NCBI GenBank assembly: GCA_050084985.1
Contig: JBITNC010000001.1
Location: 7,626,001 to 7,690,000, forward strand
Reading direction: 5' to 3'
Source: Nageia nagi
Lineage: Eukaryota > Pinophyta
Length of the DNA stretch: 64,000 bases
Shown here: piece by piece, positions 35,349 to 47,479 of the stretch
Layout of the letters: each line of letters starts with the position of its first letter
Position numbering within the stretch: position 1 is the stretch's first letter
The notes under the pieces: model-generated
The model's input: the letters and a program-made list of their open reading frames with translations, nothing else
Database searches by the model: none
Told to the model about the DNA's origin: nothing
Translations under genes and position numbers: made by a program

Positions 35349-37650
35349 ATGGACACAGAGCTACCTTGGTGGCTAATTCTCCCATCGTTCATTAGGTACA
35401 TTGCATCTCTTAACTTTTTCTTGCTATGTTTTTACCTACCTTCAGATTTTAGCTGCCCACATACTAATTTTCCAAGTTTGCCCCTAGGGTTTTCCTATTG
35501 AATACATTAGCCCATCATTTTTACCTTTTCATTCCATTTTTTCAAATTTTTGGTATCATGGCTATACCATGCTCATCCATACAAACCTATACCCTAAATT
35601 TTGTCAACCTTTGTGCATAGAAATAGGACCACTGGCAGTCCTTTCTACCCTAGTTCAGACCATGGGCGGTCTTCTTTACCTAGTTTAGACCGTGGGTGGT
35701 TCTCTTTACTCATACTATTTTTGCTATTTTTGTTTCATATTTGATACTAACTTGCTCTCTGTCACTCTTTTCTTGTAGAATCATTCGTACCTTATGCGAC
35801 CATCTGGTAAGAGTGTCACTTTTACCACTACCCAACAGTGGCCACAAACTGATGAAGCCTAGAGTATTCTAGAGAACATTTCCTTTAGCTACCTTGCATT
35901 TGTTGATTATGTGTTTCATGATCACAATATGCTGATAGCTTTGATGGAGAGGTGAGATCTAAACTCCAACACCTTTCACCTTCCAACTGGTGAGATCACA
36001 GTTACACTAGAGGATATCTACAGGATCACTAGACTTCCTATCAGGGGGAGGCTAGTGAACATGGTTCCTATTTCCAGCCTAGAATAGGCAAAGATATGGG
36101 CTACATGGCTAACGGGGTCATATGAAGTAAATCACAAGAAGAGGGGTGTGTCCCTAGTGAGACATGTGTCAGAGTATCCTCTAGCATGGGGTGACCTATG
36201 GATAAGGCTCCTCATTGCTTGCCTTCTAGATGCTATTGTCTACCCGGATAAGAGTAGTGAGACCTTCCCTGTGGGTATGGTTCCTATCATACAAGACATG
36301 GTGACACATAGGCAGTGGTATGCATGGTGCCCTGCAATACTAGCATAGCTCTATCATGACCTACATGGCTTTGCAGAGGTGGAGAAAGGGGGGAGATAGG
36401 TAGCTCATTCTATGATATTGTAGGTGTGGGCATACGATCACATCATCATTTTAGATCGATGATGTTGCCCCTAAACCAGCTAGATGATGTACCCACCTAG
36501 CAATGGTGGGCAATGACAGAGGGACCAAGCTTTCCTAACATAGACCTAGAGGGATGGCGGGTGTGATTTGACCTACTACGGGAGGTGCAAATATACTAGC
36601 ATCCCTATCAGGGAGGTGTACCAGAGTGGGAGGAGGACATACAGTAGATGGCATGGGTGAGACACCCTACATACATACAGACACGTAGGGCACTAGTGGA
36701 GCTATACAGGCCAGAGTGGGTACTCCATTAGTTCAGCCTCCAATAGGGTATACCAGGTGCTTGTAGGATAGTGGTGTGCTACTATCGTAGCAGGCACCTC
36801 CCAGAGGACTATGAGCCAGTACCTGACTAGGACTCAAATTGGGAGTCCCCTAGCAAGGACTCTAACTATGGGGTCGATGATGACATAGATGGACCAAACC
36901 ATACAAAGGATTACCTAGACTGGTGGAGGGAAGGCTATCCTCACCAAATAGGTATTCATGATACTGACTCAGGTGACTATGCATGGGAGGATGAAGACAC
37001 AGGGGACATACAGACTGGATGGGACACTCCCTTTATGGTAGGAGGGTGGGGAGGAGAGAGTAGCACAACATATGCTCATGATACATCTTTAGATGTAGGT
37101 CATGATGATAATGAGGAGACCGATCCAGACCAGAATGAGTATGAACCTGAGTATGAGATGGATACAGATTGGGAGGAGGAAGACTACATGAGGATGATGA
37201 TGGTAACTTATTTTCTCTTTTTCTTTGCTTTGATTTTCTACTTTCATGATATGCAAGAGACTAACATGATATGTCTATGCTATGTCACAGATCCTAAGGT
37301 CGAGATGGCTAGGCTACATGGTCAAATTGGCCAAAAAGATGCAGAGATTGCAAAGCTATAGGGTTGTCTACGGTTCAAAGGAGGGGATTATACTAGGATC
37401 TATCAAGACCTATAGGTAGCCAATAAGGAGATCAAAGCCCTCTATGATCAGCTTCACCAGGTTGAGAGATAGATCAACAAGGAGAAGGCACATGTAGAGA
37501 AGTACAAGGCACGGTGTAAGGGTGGCACATCTAGCAGGGCTACCAGCTCTAGTGTAGGGGAGGGGGCTCTAGTAGGAGATTCTAGGTCATTCTATGTGAT
37601 CTCATCCAGTTGTATTATAAACAAAAACATTTGGATCATGATATATATAT
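35349..37650 (+). pseudogene. Plant mobile domain gene carried antisense inside the retrotransposon
   Basis: A possible first exon starts at ATG 35349 (MDTELPWWLILPSFI). The main frame starts at ATG 35794 (MRPSGKSVTFTTTQQWPQTD). The domain follows: FSYLAFVDYVFHDHNML, ALMER, NSNTFHLPTGEITVTLEDIY (about 35967), LPIRGRLVN, then HVSEYPLAWGDLWIRLLIAC and VPIIQDMVTH. This is the TFHLP-GE-TVTL-D signature of the plant mobile domain (MAIN/MAIL1 family). In that frame stops occur at 35860 (TAG), 35953 (TGA), 36085 (TAG) and 36346 (TAG). After a frameshift an acidic tail (DTSLDVGHDDNEETDPDQNE, about 37085), an 88-bp intron (37203-37290, GTAACT...GTCACAG) and a coiled-coil end (MARLHGQIGQKDAEIAKL) follow. 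All four stops fit C-to-T or G-to-A decay. Confidence 0.78.
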
Positions 37651-37971
37651 GAAACATAAATTTTGGTACCTGATTTGCTCTTGTGCATGTGCTTGTGATG
37701 AATGAAATTGATGTTCTGTGATTCCTAAAAATGAATGCCAATGACACAACCTAAAATTTCTGACTTCTCATGCTATGGGAGGAGTTGGCACCTTTTACTT
37801 TCTCCTATTTTTCCACTAAAAGAGGACCATTGGTGGTCCTATTAACCTGAAATACAATGTTGGTGCTCCTATTATGACATCATGAAGCCCCCCTAATCTC
37901 TTCACCATGACATCCGTTAGAGACCTGAACTGATTGTTAACTTCTCTCTCTCTCCTTTTTTTTATATTGAT
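37651..37971. other. Spacer between the 3' ends of the PMD gene and gag
   Basis: About 320 bases without a frame; includes a (TC)n and poly-T stretch at 37944-37965. Confidence 0.6.
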
Positions 37972-39204
37972 CTACCAAATGATACCTTCGGAGGGCCTGG
38001 AGCTCCCACCAGTGCTAGCCTCGCAAACATCTTCAAGGAAAATCATATTGACATGTTGCTCTTCCTCTGCATCTTTGACCTTTACCAGACACACATAGAA
38101 TCCATCTTCAATGAGCTTCTGTATTCTATCCCTAAGGTTTCCACACCCATTAGTAGCATGACCCTTAGCCTGATGATACTCACAATACCTATCTTCCTTA
38201 TACCAAGCAGGTCTTTCTACTATAGGATCTTCTTCATGCTTAGGTAAGGGTTGTAATAACCCTTTTACCACAAGGTCTTTTAGGACATGTCTCGAAGGTA
38301 TGGGAAATCTCACAAATTTCCTCTCTTTCATCTCACTTGTCTTCTTAGCCACATGGATAGTTTTCTCCTTCTTTGGTGATTGTGATCTCTTATCCTTTGC
38401 TTTAGTCTTATCACTACTGCCATACTTCACAAGCCCTAGCTTCACAAGGACTTTCTCTTTCTCTAACAATTTATACGTCATATCTGAAAATGTAAGATGT
38501 GTATAATCGATAACATGTGATTGCAAGGGTAATATAATAGCTTCTTTAAAAATATTATTTACCTCTTTGTCCATTAATCTGATCTTCACTTGCTGCCATG
38601 TCTTCTTAAACCTTACAACAAATTTGTCTCGTTGCTCATCACTGCCTTGCTTTATAGCGCATAAATATGATAACATAATCTCTCGCTTGATGTTATGCTT
38701 ATATTGCTCCAGGAACAAACTACTAAATTCTTCAAATGATGTGATGGACCCTTCAGGTAGGGCATAAAACCATTCTTGAGCCTCTCCCTCCAAGCTATGG
38801 GGAAAGAATTTAGCTTACAATCTTTAATCTGTACCAATTTTGAGTTCACACTCATCCTTGAACCCTTGTATATATCTTCTCGGATCTCCTTCACCATTGA
38901 ACTTACAGAATTTTGGCTCTTTATAGTCAGATGGTGGCATGTGCCTACAAATCTCATCGCAGAGGGGACTACCAAATTCAAAAGAATCATTAGGCAGAGC
39001 TGATCCCCTTGCCAATCTATCTATTTGCCTTTGCATACCCTCTATAGTAGCTTGAAAGTTACTGTTGTTTCCCTCAATGCTATTTTGCATTCCTCCAGAT
39101 CTCTTTGGATCATCATGTCTGATTTCCCCTAATAATTCATCCAAATCTCTTTTTGAAAGACTACGTAAGAATAATTTAAGCTGATCCATAACTAAAACAC
39201 TCAT
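37972..39204 (-). pseudogene. gag: gag of the pol-less Ty3 element, two nonsense codons
   Basis: One minus-strand frame of 410 codons. It opens at 39204 (MSVLVMDQLKLFLRSLSKRD) soon after the primer site and contains KFNGEGDPRRYIQGFKDECE. It then has TAA at 38824-38826 and TAA at 38815-38817, both where Gln would fit, and continues in the same frame with SLEGEAQEWFYALPEGSITS (the core gag motif A--W---LP-GSI-SF) to 37972. The CxxH motif CEYHQAKGHATNGC is at about 38190. It is a normal plant Ty3 gag without the following protease. Two CAA-to-TAA changes are its only visible lesions, so it was probably functional until recently. Confidence 0.9.
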
Positions 39205-39260
39205 AAGATAGATATTAGTCCTAACTAAAACCCTTAGGGTTTTAGTACAATGATGTGCAC

Positions 39261-39278
39261 TTCACGTCGGGTTCACCA
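39261..39278 (-). other. Primer binding site, non-Met type
   Basis: The minus strand reads TGGTGAACCCGACGTGAA two bases inside the right LTR. It begins with the TGG that pairs with a tRNA CCA end, but I could not match it from memory to a named plant tRNA. Confidence 0.7.
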
Positions 39279-39280
39279 AA

Positions 39281-40155
39281 TGTTTACAAATAAAATTGAG
39301 CATGCAAATAAATAAATAGGCAAATATCTACAAACTCAATATTATCTATATTTGAGCTACAGATAGCAATTTATTCTAAATAACAATAAACAAAATAACC
39401 AATTCAGAAATGTAATTGTACCAACCAAGACTATAATTTGTGTACTTACCTCATGAAACGTACCTGACAACAAAAGATGAAGATGTTGGTGATACACTGA
39501 TGATGAACTACCTTTCCAACAACATGGTGACCTATGAAGATGCAAAAGGAGGATCGTGGGTGGTCCGTTTTAGTGATATAAGAGCATCGATGGTGTTCTT
39601 TGGTTCATAAAGGAGTGCCAGTGGCCTTCATTTGATGATTCTTAACCTCTCGATCAAGTCCAGAGCTTCAATACGGATGTCTCAGATAGCAGTGTGATAT
39701 CAGAATAGATCGTGGATGTCAGGATAGCTTGCAAAAGGAAGCACACAAACCATAGCCTTGTAGGTGGTACCAAGAGATACCTTAAGGGGTTGCCACTACA
39801 AGACCATACACGGGATCGTGTGTATCCTTGTTATGTGGACTTACTATTAGATCCCTTATTTATATAGATAATAGATAATACAACCCATGGGTCAGCATAC
39901 ATCTACATAAACAAGGCTAATTCACAACATTCTAGATAAACACACCAATAAACAAGGTAATTTATACAATATTCAAGATAATTCATGCAATATTCAAGAT
40001 AATCCATGCAACATTCAAGATAATCATTATAAGATTCACATTTAAGACAAACATTGATATTATCACTTTAAGACATTCAAAACATATATTTAGACCAAGC
40101 ATATTTTCATTAATTTATTGATTTAAAAACATAAATTCATTTTTATGTGTTAATA
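39281..40155 (-). repeat. 5' LTR of the pol-less Ty3 element (right on the + strand)
   Basis: 875 bp, TGTTTAC...GTTAATA, followed by TSD copy GTTCC at 40156-40160. Confidence 0.95.
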
Positions 40156-40160
40156 GTTCC

Positions 40161-42518
40161 CCTATGAAACCCTAATAGATGTATCAGTTAGCTAACTATC
40201 AAATATAAAATATAATTTCAAATCAACTCTTGCAACATCTATCTCTCATATATGCTTTTCTTAACCTTTTTACAATCTTAAATCCATTCCTTGTAGCCTT
40301 CTACATACTTGTACAATTACTTTTTGAGTTATACCCATCATTCTAAGCATAAAATTACAAGATTTTTTCCATTCATATGAAAAGAATCTAGGATTATTCT
40401 CATATTTTTGTTAGTTTATATGATCTACTAGTATTTGCATAGTTTAAGGTTTCTATAGGTTATTGGAGCTTCTCTCAAGGCATATTATATCCTTTTTGTC
40501 ACATCATGATCATTTCATTATGTTTTTGCATGTAGTTGTATCTTAGAATAATATCATTATAGATATATAAGTTACCTTAGGATTTATCCTTATTTCATGC
40601 ATACTCACTTCATTTATTAGTAACTTGTTTTATCATTTAAATCATTTGGGTATTATCATATTGCATTTTAAAAATAGATTTTATCTAGGTTTCTTACATA
40701 CTTCACTATACTTGGCATATTTAATTACGTTTAGTAACTTAATCCAAGATTAATATTTTATTTAATCATATTAAAATAATAATTATTAAATAATTTAGTC
40801 TAGTTTAATCTATTTCATTATGCATTATAGGCATTATTTCATTGTCTAGTTCCTTGTTGATTCAAGGCTAGGATATTTACATGCTATGAGATCATTTAGA
40901 AATGTATTAGGGTATTAAGGATCTAAGGCTTATAACTAAAAATTAAAAATCATTTTATTACAAGTGTTTAGTCATATTTAGACTATCACATCAAACTTAA
41001 TCTCTACTTCTTTTTCTCTTATCAAATTTTAATTATATCATAGTCATATTATAGTATAATTACTTGTGGGGCTATTTTGAAATCATTTATCCTACTAACA
41101 AGGTGTGTTTGAGTTCAAAATATAAGTAATTTAGGTGGTATATAAATTGGCAATCATGGTGGGACCACCCTTGGTCCATGACACACCATTTTGGAGAATT
41201 TTTCTTAACCTTTATCTCTTTTAGAGTGTTTATTTTTTACCCTTTCTCTTGTTATCTTGGATAATTTATGACACTAAAACATTCTAATTTTTTTAAGGTA
41301 TCTCCTTGAGTATTTTTAGAAAAAGACTTAGAATTATTAGTTTCCCATTCTTAAGAGAAAGCCAACTAATTTCTAGAATATTGGTTCACCCTGCTTAGAT
41401 GACTTAAAGTAGAGAGGTTGAGCTTAGCTAAAATAGGGTCTACCAACTAGCTTTGTTATGTCACATCATTACATAAATACACCAATTCACTTAGTTGATC
41501 TCCATTGATTCACTTTTGATTATTAAACTAAACCTATATTTGTTAGCTCTATTATAGGTTTTTTATCATTTTAGATAAGTCTAGCTAGTTTTTTATCATT
41601 TGGTCTATAGTTTCAGCCGTATAATAAGGTGATAGAAGGCCCCTATAAATATTTTTAAATATACTTTGTAATCATATAATTTCAAGAATTTTTATTCATT
41701 ATTTTAAGTTTCTCTAGGTATCACTATAAACCAGTTTGCCAGCTAGTTGATTAGCCTATTGGTTGGTACTACTAACTGATTTGTAGTTTACCAGTTAGGA
41801 TTAGAGATTATACTATAGGTATTGTATGATATGAGAATCATGGAGTAGGATCCACCTAGGCATGTATCCCTATTTTATCATGCTTTATATTATGTTTCTT
41901 ATTGTTTTCATTCTAGGATTTTAAATTATTTTCTTCCATTAGTAAAATAAAGAAAAATTTCCTCCTTGAGAGGGAATGACTTTATTTTCATATACATAAT
42001 GTGAAGGGATTAGTTGAAATTTTTATCCATATAGTTGTAGTTCATTTTTGCTTTCTTATGTTGCATTAATCACATATTTGAGCCTAAGTTTTTGTTAGGC
42101 ACATAGATTTCATCATCATATGTCACCCACACTTGGAGGTCATGACAAAGGTGGGATACTAGACTTGAGCCATTAAATGTTTCACACCCCTAGAGATCAA
42201 GTCTCACCCAAAAATACTTGATTAGATTCCTTCTAGGAAATCTACAAAAGATATGAAAGAACCATAAAATAAATCTCATTAATAAGATAATCTCCCTAAA
42301 TTGAACAAGAATCTACTAAACACGATAATCACTATTGCTATGATCTCACCATTTCCATCTTTCATATAGGATTGCTTTCTCAAAAATATCATCATAGTTT
42401 TATTATGATAATTTTGCATTCATTAAATCAATATTTAATCAAAGTCTTAGGCTTTATGTTTTTTTTTCTTAATCTTAGTTTGCAACATTGGGATCATTTC
42501 CTTTACATACAATTATCA
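40161..42518. other. No gene recognised
   Basis: About 2.4 kb of AT-rich sequence without a coherent frame. A few CAGTT/CCAGTT-rich lines near 41730-41810 are the only local texture seen. Confidence 0.4.
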
Positions 42519-44189
42519 TGTTATACTAGAAGTGACACTGAGAGGGGGTTTGAAACAATGTATAAATAGAAAAATATTTATTCTTCACTTTTAAAAATAA
42601 AATAATGCAAAACTAAAACTAATCAAAACATGCACATCAAGAAAACATCACATAACATAATATGTAATGAGGTTCACTAGTTTGGCTATATCCCCAAAAA
42701 TTATTGCTTAAATATATGGTCCAAATATAGCCTTTATAAAGCACCCACTTTACAATTTTGACAACACCAACTATCAAGATCAACTACAACTAACCATTTG
42801 TTCTACAAAACCTACTACAAGGAGCTTCAACCCTAATGCCAAGCACCAACTTAGACTTCAAAATGAATACAAAATATAACATATAATAATACCTTCACTA
42901 TTAGCAAAACTATGTTTGGTTCTTGGATCTCTTCAAATTTCTATTATTGTATTTCTCTATTGAATATTGCACTTAGCTTCATTCTACAGCTTCTCTGTTA
43001 TGCATTACATAAAACCCCCTTTTCTATTCTTTAAAACTATTTTAGCATGTACTCCAAATATTCAAGTTCCCAATACTCCTTACTACAGACCATTCATTTT
43101 CTTTTGTTATAAATACATATACTCAATTAGTTACAAATGAGAAAGTGGTTCATTAATTTTTTGGGTAGTTTTTCTTTGATCAACTGTAACTGCCAAGAAG
43201 CATAATAATTACATATTTTATTCATGTTGGTTGTTCCTTCTTTAGAAATACGTTACATTTTTTTCTTTTCTAAAATGTGAAAATATTAAATGGAAAAATA
43301 AATTATAACTTCCTTTTTTTTATTATTCATCCACCCATAAAACATTTCCTCAAATACATCATAGTCCAAAACTAAAAAATACTAGAAAAACTACACTAGA
43401 GCCATTTTGCAATGCTCACCATTTTTTTATAGATCTCTAATGAATACCAAATGCTATAAATCTATTTTTGGTTGTATGAACTACATTTGGTCAAAATTTT
43501 ATCTCTAACTCTTCATGAATCGCTCATAGCATCATTGCAAAGTTGGCCTTTGACATAGATTTTTCATTGTATTTTTTAGAAGTCAAAAAGTGTGAAACTA
43601 CTATTTTTCAAGCCGTATAACTTTCAAATTACTTTTCCAAAAGCCATAAAATTTGGAACATGTATTATCCCTAATATAAATTACCATATATTCAAACTTG
43701 GTACCTTAACTTATTTTGGAACATTTCTAATGGATCTGCCAATATTACCCTTAACATAGATTTGTACCTATTAACAACTCCAAAAATGACAAGGCATGAA
43801 CATTTAGTAAGCTCTAGAAATTATGCTCCAAAATTATGAATGGGATTTAGAATAATGATGTAGCTCCAATATAATGATTAATTATGATGAATAAACTCCA
43901 AAATAAAGATGTAGCTCCAGAATAAAGAAGTAGCTCCAAAATAATGACATATCTCCATAAACAAGCTCTAAAAAGAATGATCCAAAAATATTAAGCTCTA
44001 GAATGATGTGAGATATCCAAAAATTGTGTTTCCTTACAAAAATACTCCAAGCATTATGATATCTCTAGATTTAAATCCAAAAAATTTATTTTTTTTAGAA
44101 AGACTCCAAAAAACCTATCATTGTCAACTAAGTATCAATTGAGTGTGTTGACATCAATGATAACACTTTTCTCAACACCTTTCTCAAAA
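42519..44189 (-). repeat. 3' LTR of the Sirevirus-like element (left on the + strand)
   Basis: About 1671 bp. Contains a run of short repeats near 43840-44080 built on TAGCTCCAAAATAATGA. Confidence 0.85.
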
Positions 44190-44399
44190 ATCTCCCCCTT
44201 TGGAATTATTGGTAAGACATGAACATACACTAATAAAAAATAACTTTTCTCTCCCTCTAACAATAATGATAAAGGATCATTGCAAACTACCCCTAAGTCC
44301 ATACATAGCATTCTCAGGAAATAAATTAATACTATTAACAAAAATCATTATAAGGAGAAAAAGGATAAAACAACAAAGAATGCCTCCTCTTGAGAATGT

Positions 44400-45960
44400 G
44401 GCCCCACTCTAATGGGATAGTGTTTGGGAAGTGTTACCACTCCCAAATTCTATCTCAAGCATTCAAAAGTGTGTTTTGGTAGTTGTTTTGTGAAGATATT
44501 AGTAACTTATTTTGAAGTAGGTACAAAATCCATTTTGACTTCTCCTACATCCATTTTTTCTCCCAAAAAATGATATATTATTACAACATGCTTAGTTCTT
44601 GAGTGCATAATCAAATTTTTAGAAGTATTTATTACTAAATTATTATTACAAAGAAAAGAAATAGGATTGATATAAATTATTCCAAGATCTTTTACGATTT
44701 ATTTCATCCATAATACCTATTTACAATAATATGTTGCTGCAATGTACTTTGCCTCTATTGTAGATAAGGATATTTAATCTTATTTTTTGTTACACCATGA
44801 AATTAGATTATCACCATGGTAAAATGCACCTTTGATGGTGCTCTTTTTGTCATCCATACAACCTACCTAGTTTGCATTTGAATAAGAAAATAAAGTGAAA
44901 TCCATACCTTTAAGATACCACAAACCAAACTCTATTATACCTTTCAAGTATCTAAAGATCCTCTACATAGCTTGCACATGTAACTTATTTGGATCAACTT
45001 GAAATATAACAACCATATAAATAGCTTGATATATATATGGTCTAGAAGAAGTTAGATACAATAAGCTACCAATCATAGACCTATACATGGTGTGATCAAC
45101 ATTTGGTGAATTATCAATTTTGCTTAGTTTGCAACTACTTGTTATAGGGGTAGCAACAAGTTTACTATCCTTCCTATTTAATTTCTTTAACATCTCCTTA
45201 ACATACTTGATTTATGAGATAATTATACATTTTTCTTATTGTATAATTTATAAAATAAAAAAATTATGCAAGTTCATTGATCATGAATATTTTAAAATCT
45301 TTCTTCATTTGTTTTGCAAAATCATTACAAAGGTCAACCTTGTTGCTATTGAAAATAATGCCATCAACATAAATAACAACTATTATCAGACTCCCATTTT
45401 CATTTTTCACATACAAGTTAATACCAACTATTCCCTATTTAAATCCTTGTTCTAGAATATATTTATTCAATCTAGTATACCAAGCTCTTGGAACTTGTTT
45501 CATTCCATACAATATCTTTTTCAATTTGCATACCATGTTAGGATCATCTCCTAGCTAAAATCCATCTAGTTGTTTAATGTAGACCTCTTCTTCTAGAATT
45601 CCATTTAAAAATGCAGTGTTGGCATCCATTTAAAAAACTTTAAAATTTTTGTATGCATCCAAAGCAAGGAACGTTCTTATGATTTCAAGTATAGCTATCA
45701 GTGCAAAATTTATCATCAAAATCAATACTTTCAACTTAAGCATACCCTTTACATACCAATCTTTCTTTATTTCTAACAATCTCATTCAACTTATTTTTGA
45801 AAACCCACTTAGTACATATTTCATTCTTATTTTTTGGTCTTGGAACAAGTTCCCTTATTTTGTTCTTTTCAATCTGATTGAACACCTCTTCATTAGCTTC
45901 TATCCAATATTTATCCTTACAAGCTTCCAACATGCTTTTTGGTTCAATGTTAGATTATAG
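44400..45960 (-). pseudogene. Copia RT and RNase H relic (Sirevirus-like)
   Basis: Read leftward: WIEANEEVFNQIEKNKIREL, then CTKWVFKNKLNEI (RT start, about 45900-45800). The catalytic motif near 45390 reads YVDG instead of YVDD. RNase H follows: YRSMIGSLLYLTSSRP (about 45080) and ISLSTIEAKYIAA (about 44760), then SRTKHV. It ends with LPKHTFECLR near 44460. Several stops and frame changes are present; it is not functional. Confidence 0.85.
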
Positions 45961-46139
45961 TGAATAATTAATATACTCTTGATATTGAACAATATTTCTT
46001 CTATTTTTAACACCAACTTGAGGATCACCAATTATTTTCTCTTTTGGATGACTTAACTAAACATACCTTTTGAGAGATTTTGGAGTGGATGGTTGCACTT
46101 TTTCTTCTTCTTCTTGCTCTTCCTTTTCACATTCAACAA

Positions 46140-47476
46140 AGTCATCATAAGTAGGATGGCATTATCTACTTGTATTAATTGGTTTAATCCCTTTATAAAC
46201 CCTTACATAAACACTTTTTATAACCATTTTAAGCCTCTTTTTGTAACATTGACATGTCTTTCTCTTGGAAGAATAACCAATGACTATGCCTTCATCTTCT
46301 CTATCATCAAACTTGCCAAGATTTTCATTAGTATTCATAATATAACACTTGTTACTAGAAATATTAAAGTGTATTACCATGGATTTTCTACCATAGATCA
46401 TATGGTTTCTTATCTTCATGTGGTCTAAGAAAACACCTATTATGAATATAAACATCATTATGTATGGCATCTTTCCAAAAATGGTTTGTCACTTTACTTC
46501 CTACTATAATGGTTATTGCCATTTCTTGAACTTATCTATTCTTTGTTTCCATAATACCATTTTTTTGAGGTGTTCTTGATGTTGAAAATTGCCTTCTAAT
46601 ACCATGCTTTTTACAAACATCAACAAACTCTTCTGAAATAAACTCACCTCCTCTATCCAATCTTAAGTATTTTATCTTTCTTCCAATCTTATTTTCAACA
46701 ATACTTTTGAAAGATTTGAACATGTCAAAAGCTTCTAATTTATGCATAAGAGATTATACCCATGCCATTCTAGTATCATTAATATATAACATGAAATATC
46801 TATGACCATATATAATTTGAGTTCTAGTTGGTCCACTTAAATTAGTATACACAAGTTCAAATGGTTTACTAGTATAATATTCCTTAACTTTGAAAGAAGA
46901 CCTAGTTTGTTTACCTTTTTGGCATGAAGCACATATGTGATTTGATGGCTTTTATATGCATGGTATGTCTCTTAATACCTTTCTTGATTTGATCTTTGTA
47001 ATATTATCAAAGTTGTTGTGACCTAGTCTCTTGTGCCATAACTAGTTTACATCCTTAACATGTAAGAACTTTTAGTAGTTTTAGTTAGAGTATATAAATT
47101 ACCAGTTGTTCTTGTTTTACCTACCGCTAGTTTTCCACTACTTGCTCTTCTAATCTAACAACCATGCTTTTTTAAAAATAACATCATTTCCTTTTTCATA
47201 GATTTAACTCACACTTAGCAAGTTATGTTCTAGGCTAACCATGAGTAGTACTTCTTTAGATTTAATATTTCCATTACCAAGCTTAAAAACACCCCTACCT
47301 ATTATTTTAGCTCCATCATTATTCCCAAACTTCACTAATCCACCTTCATACTCTTCTAAATTTTTAAATCTATTTTTATCACCAATCATATGTTTGGAGC
47401 AACCATTGTCAAGGATCCATGGCTTAGGTTTGCTTTGAGCTTTCAGGGTAGTTTGCACAATTAAACACTTGTTCAT
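46140..47476 (-). pseudogene. Copia protease and integrase relic (Sirevirus-like)
   Basis: Protease at 47476-47204 reads PKPWILDNGCSKHMIGDKNR, with the active site DNG in place of DSG. The integrase zinc-binding part is largely lost. The core retains KYLRLDRGGEFISEEF (SDNGGEF in the family) and RTPQKNGIMETKNR (about 46560). The region after the core gives the copia signature DEGIVIGYSSKRKTC near 46280. Frame changes separate the pieces. Confidence 0.85.
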
Positions 47477-47479
47477 ATT

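Larger units (their letters stand above)
32600..40155 (-). mobile_element. Pol-less Ty3-type retrotransposon with gag and an antisense PMD gene
   Basis: A complete 7556-bp element: LTRs of about 875 bp at both ends, TSD GTTCC, and a primer site next to the right LTR, so the element reads on the minus strand. Gag begins right after the primer site. There is no protease, RT, RNase H or integrase in the 5.8 kb between the LTRs. Instead, after gag, comes a PMD-like gene on the opposite strand (35171-37650). Three families of tandem repeats (33790-34853) lie between its promoter and the 3' LTR, with a purine tract (AAAGTGGGGCATC on the minus strand, 33474-33486). The LTRs differ at about 30 positions by eye, so it moved fairly recently, presumably using enzymes from a related autonomous element. 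Confidence 0.9.

Noticed and set aside
37972-39204. Frameshift in gag of the pol-less element
   Set aside because: The two open pieces are in the same frame, separated by two TAA codons; no indel is needed.
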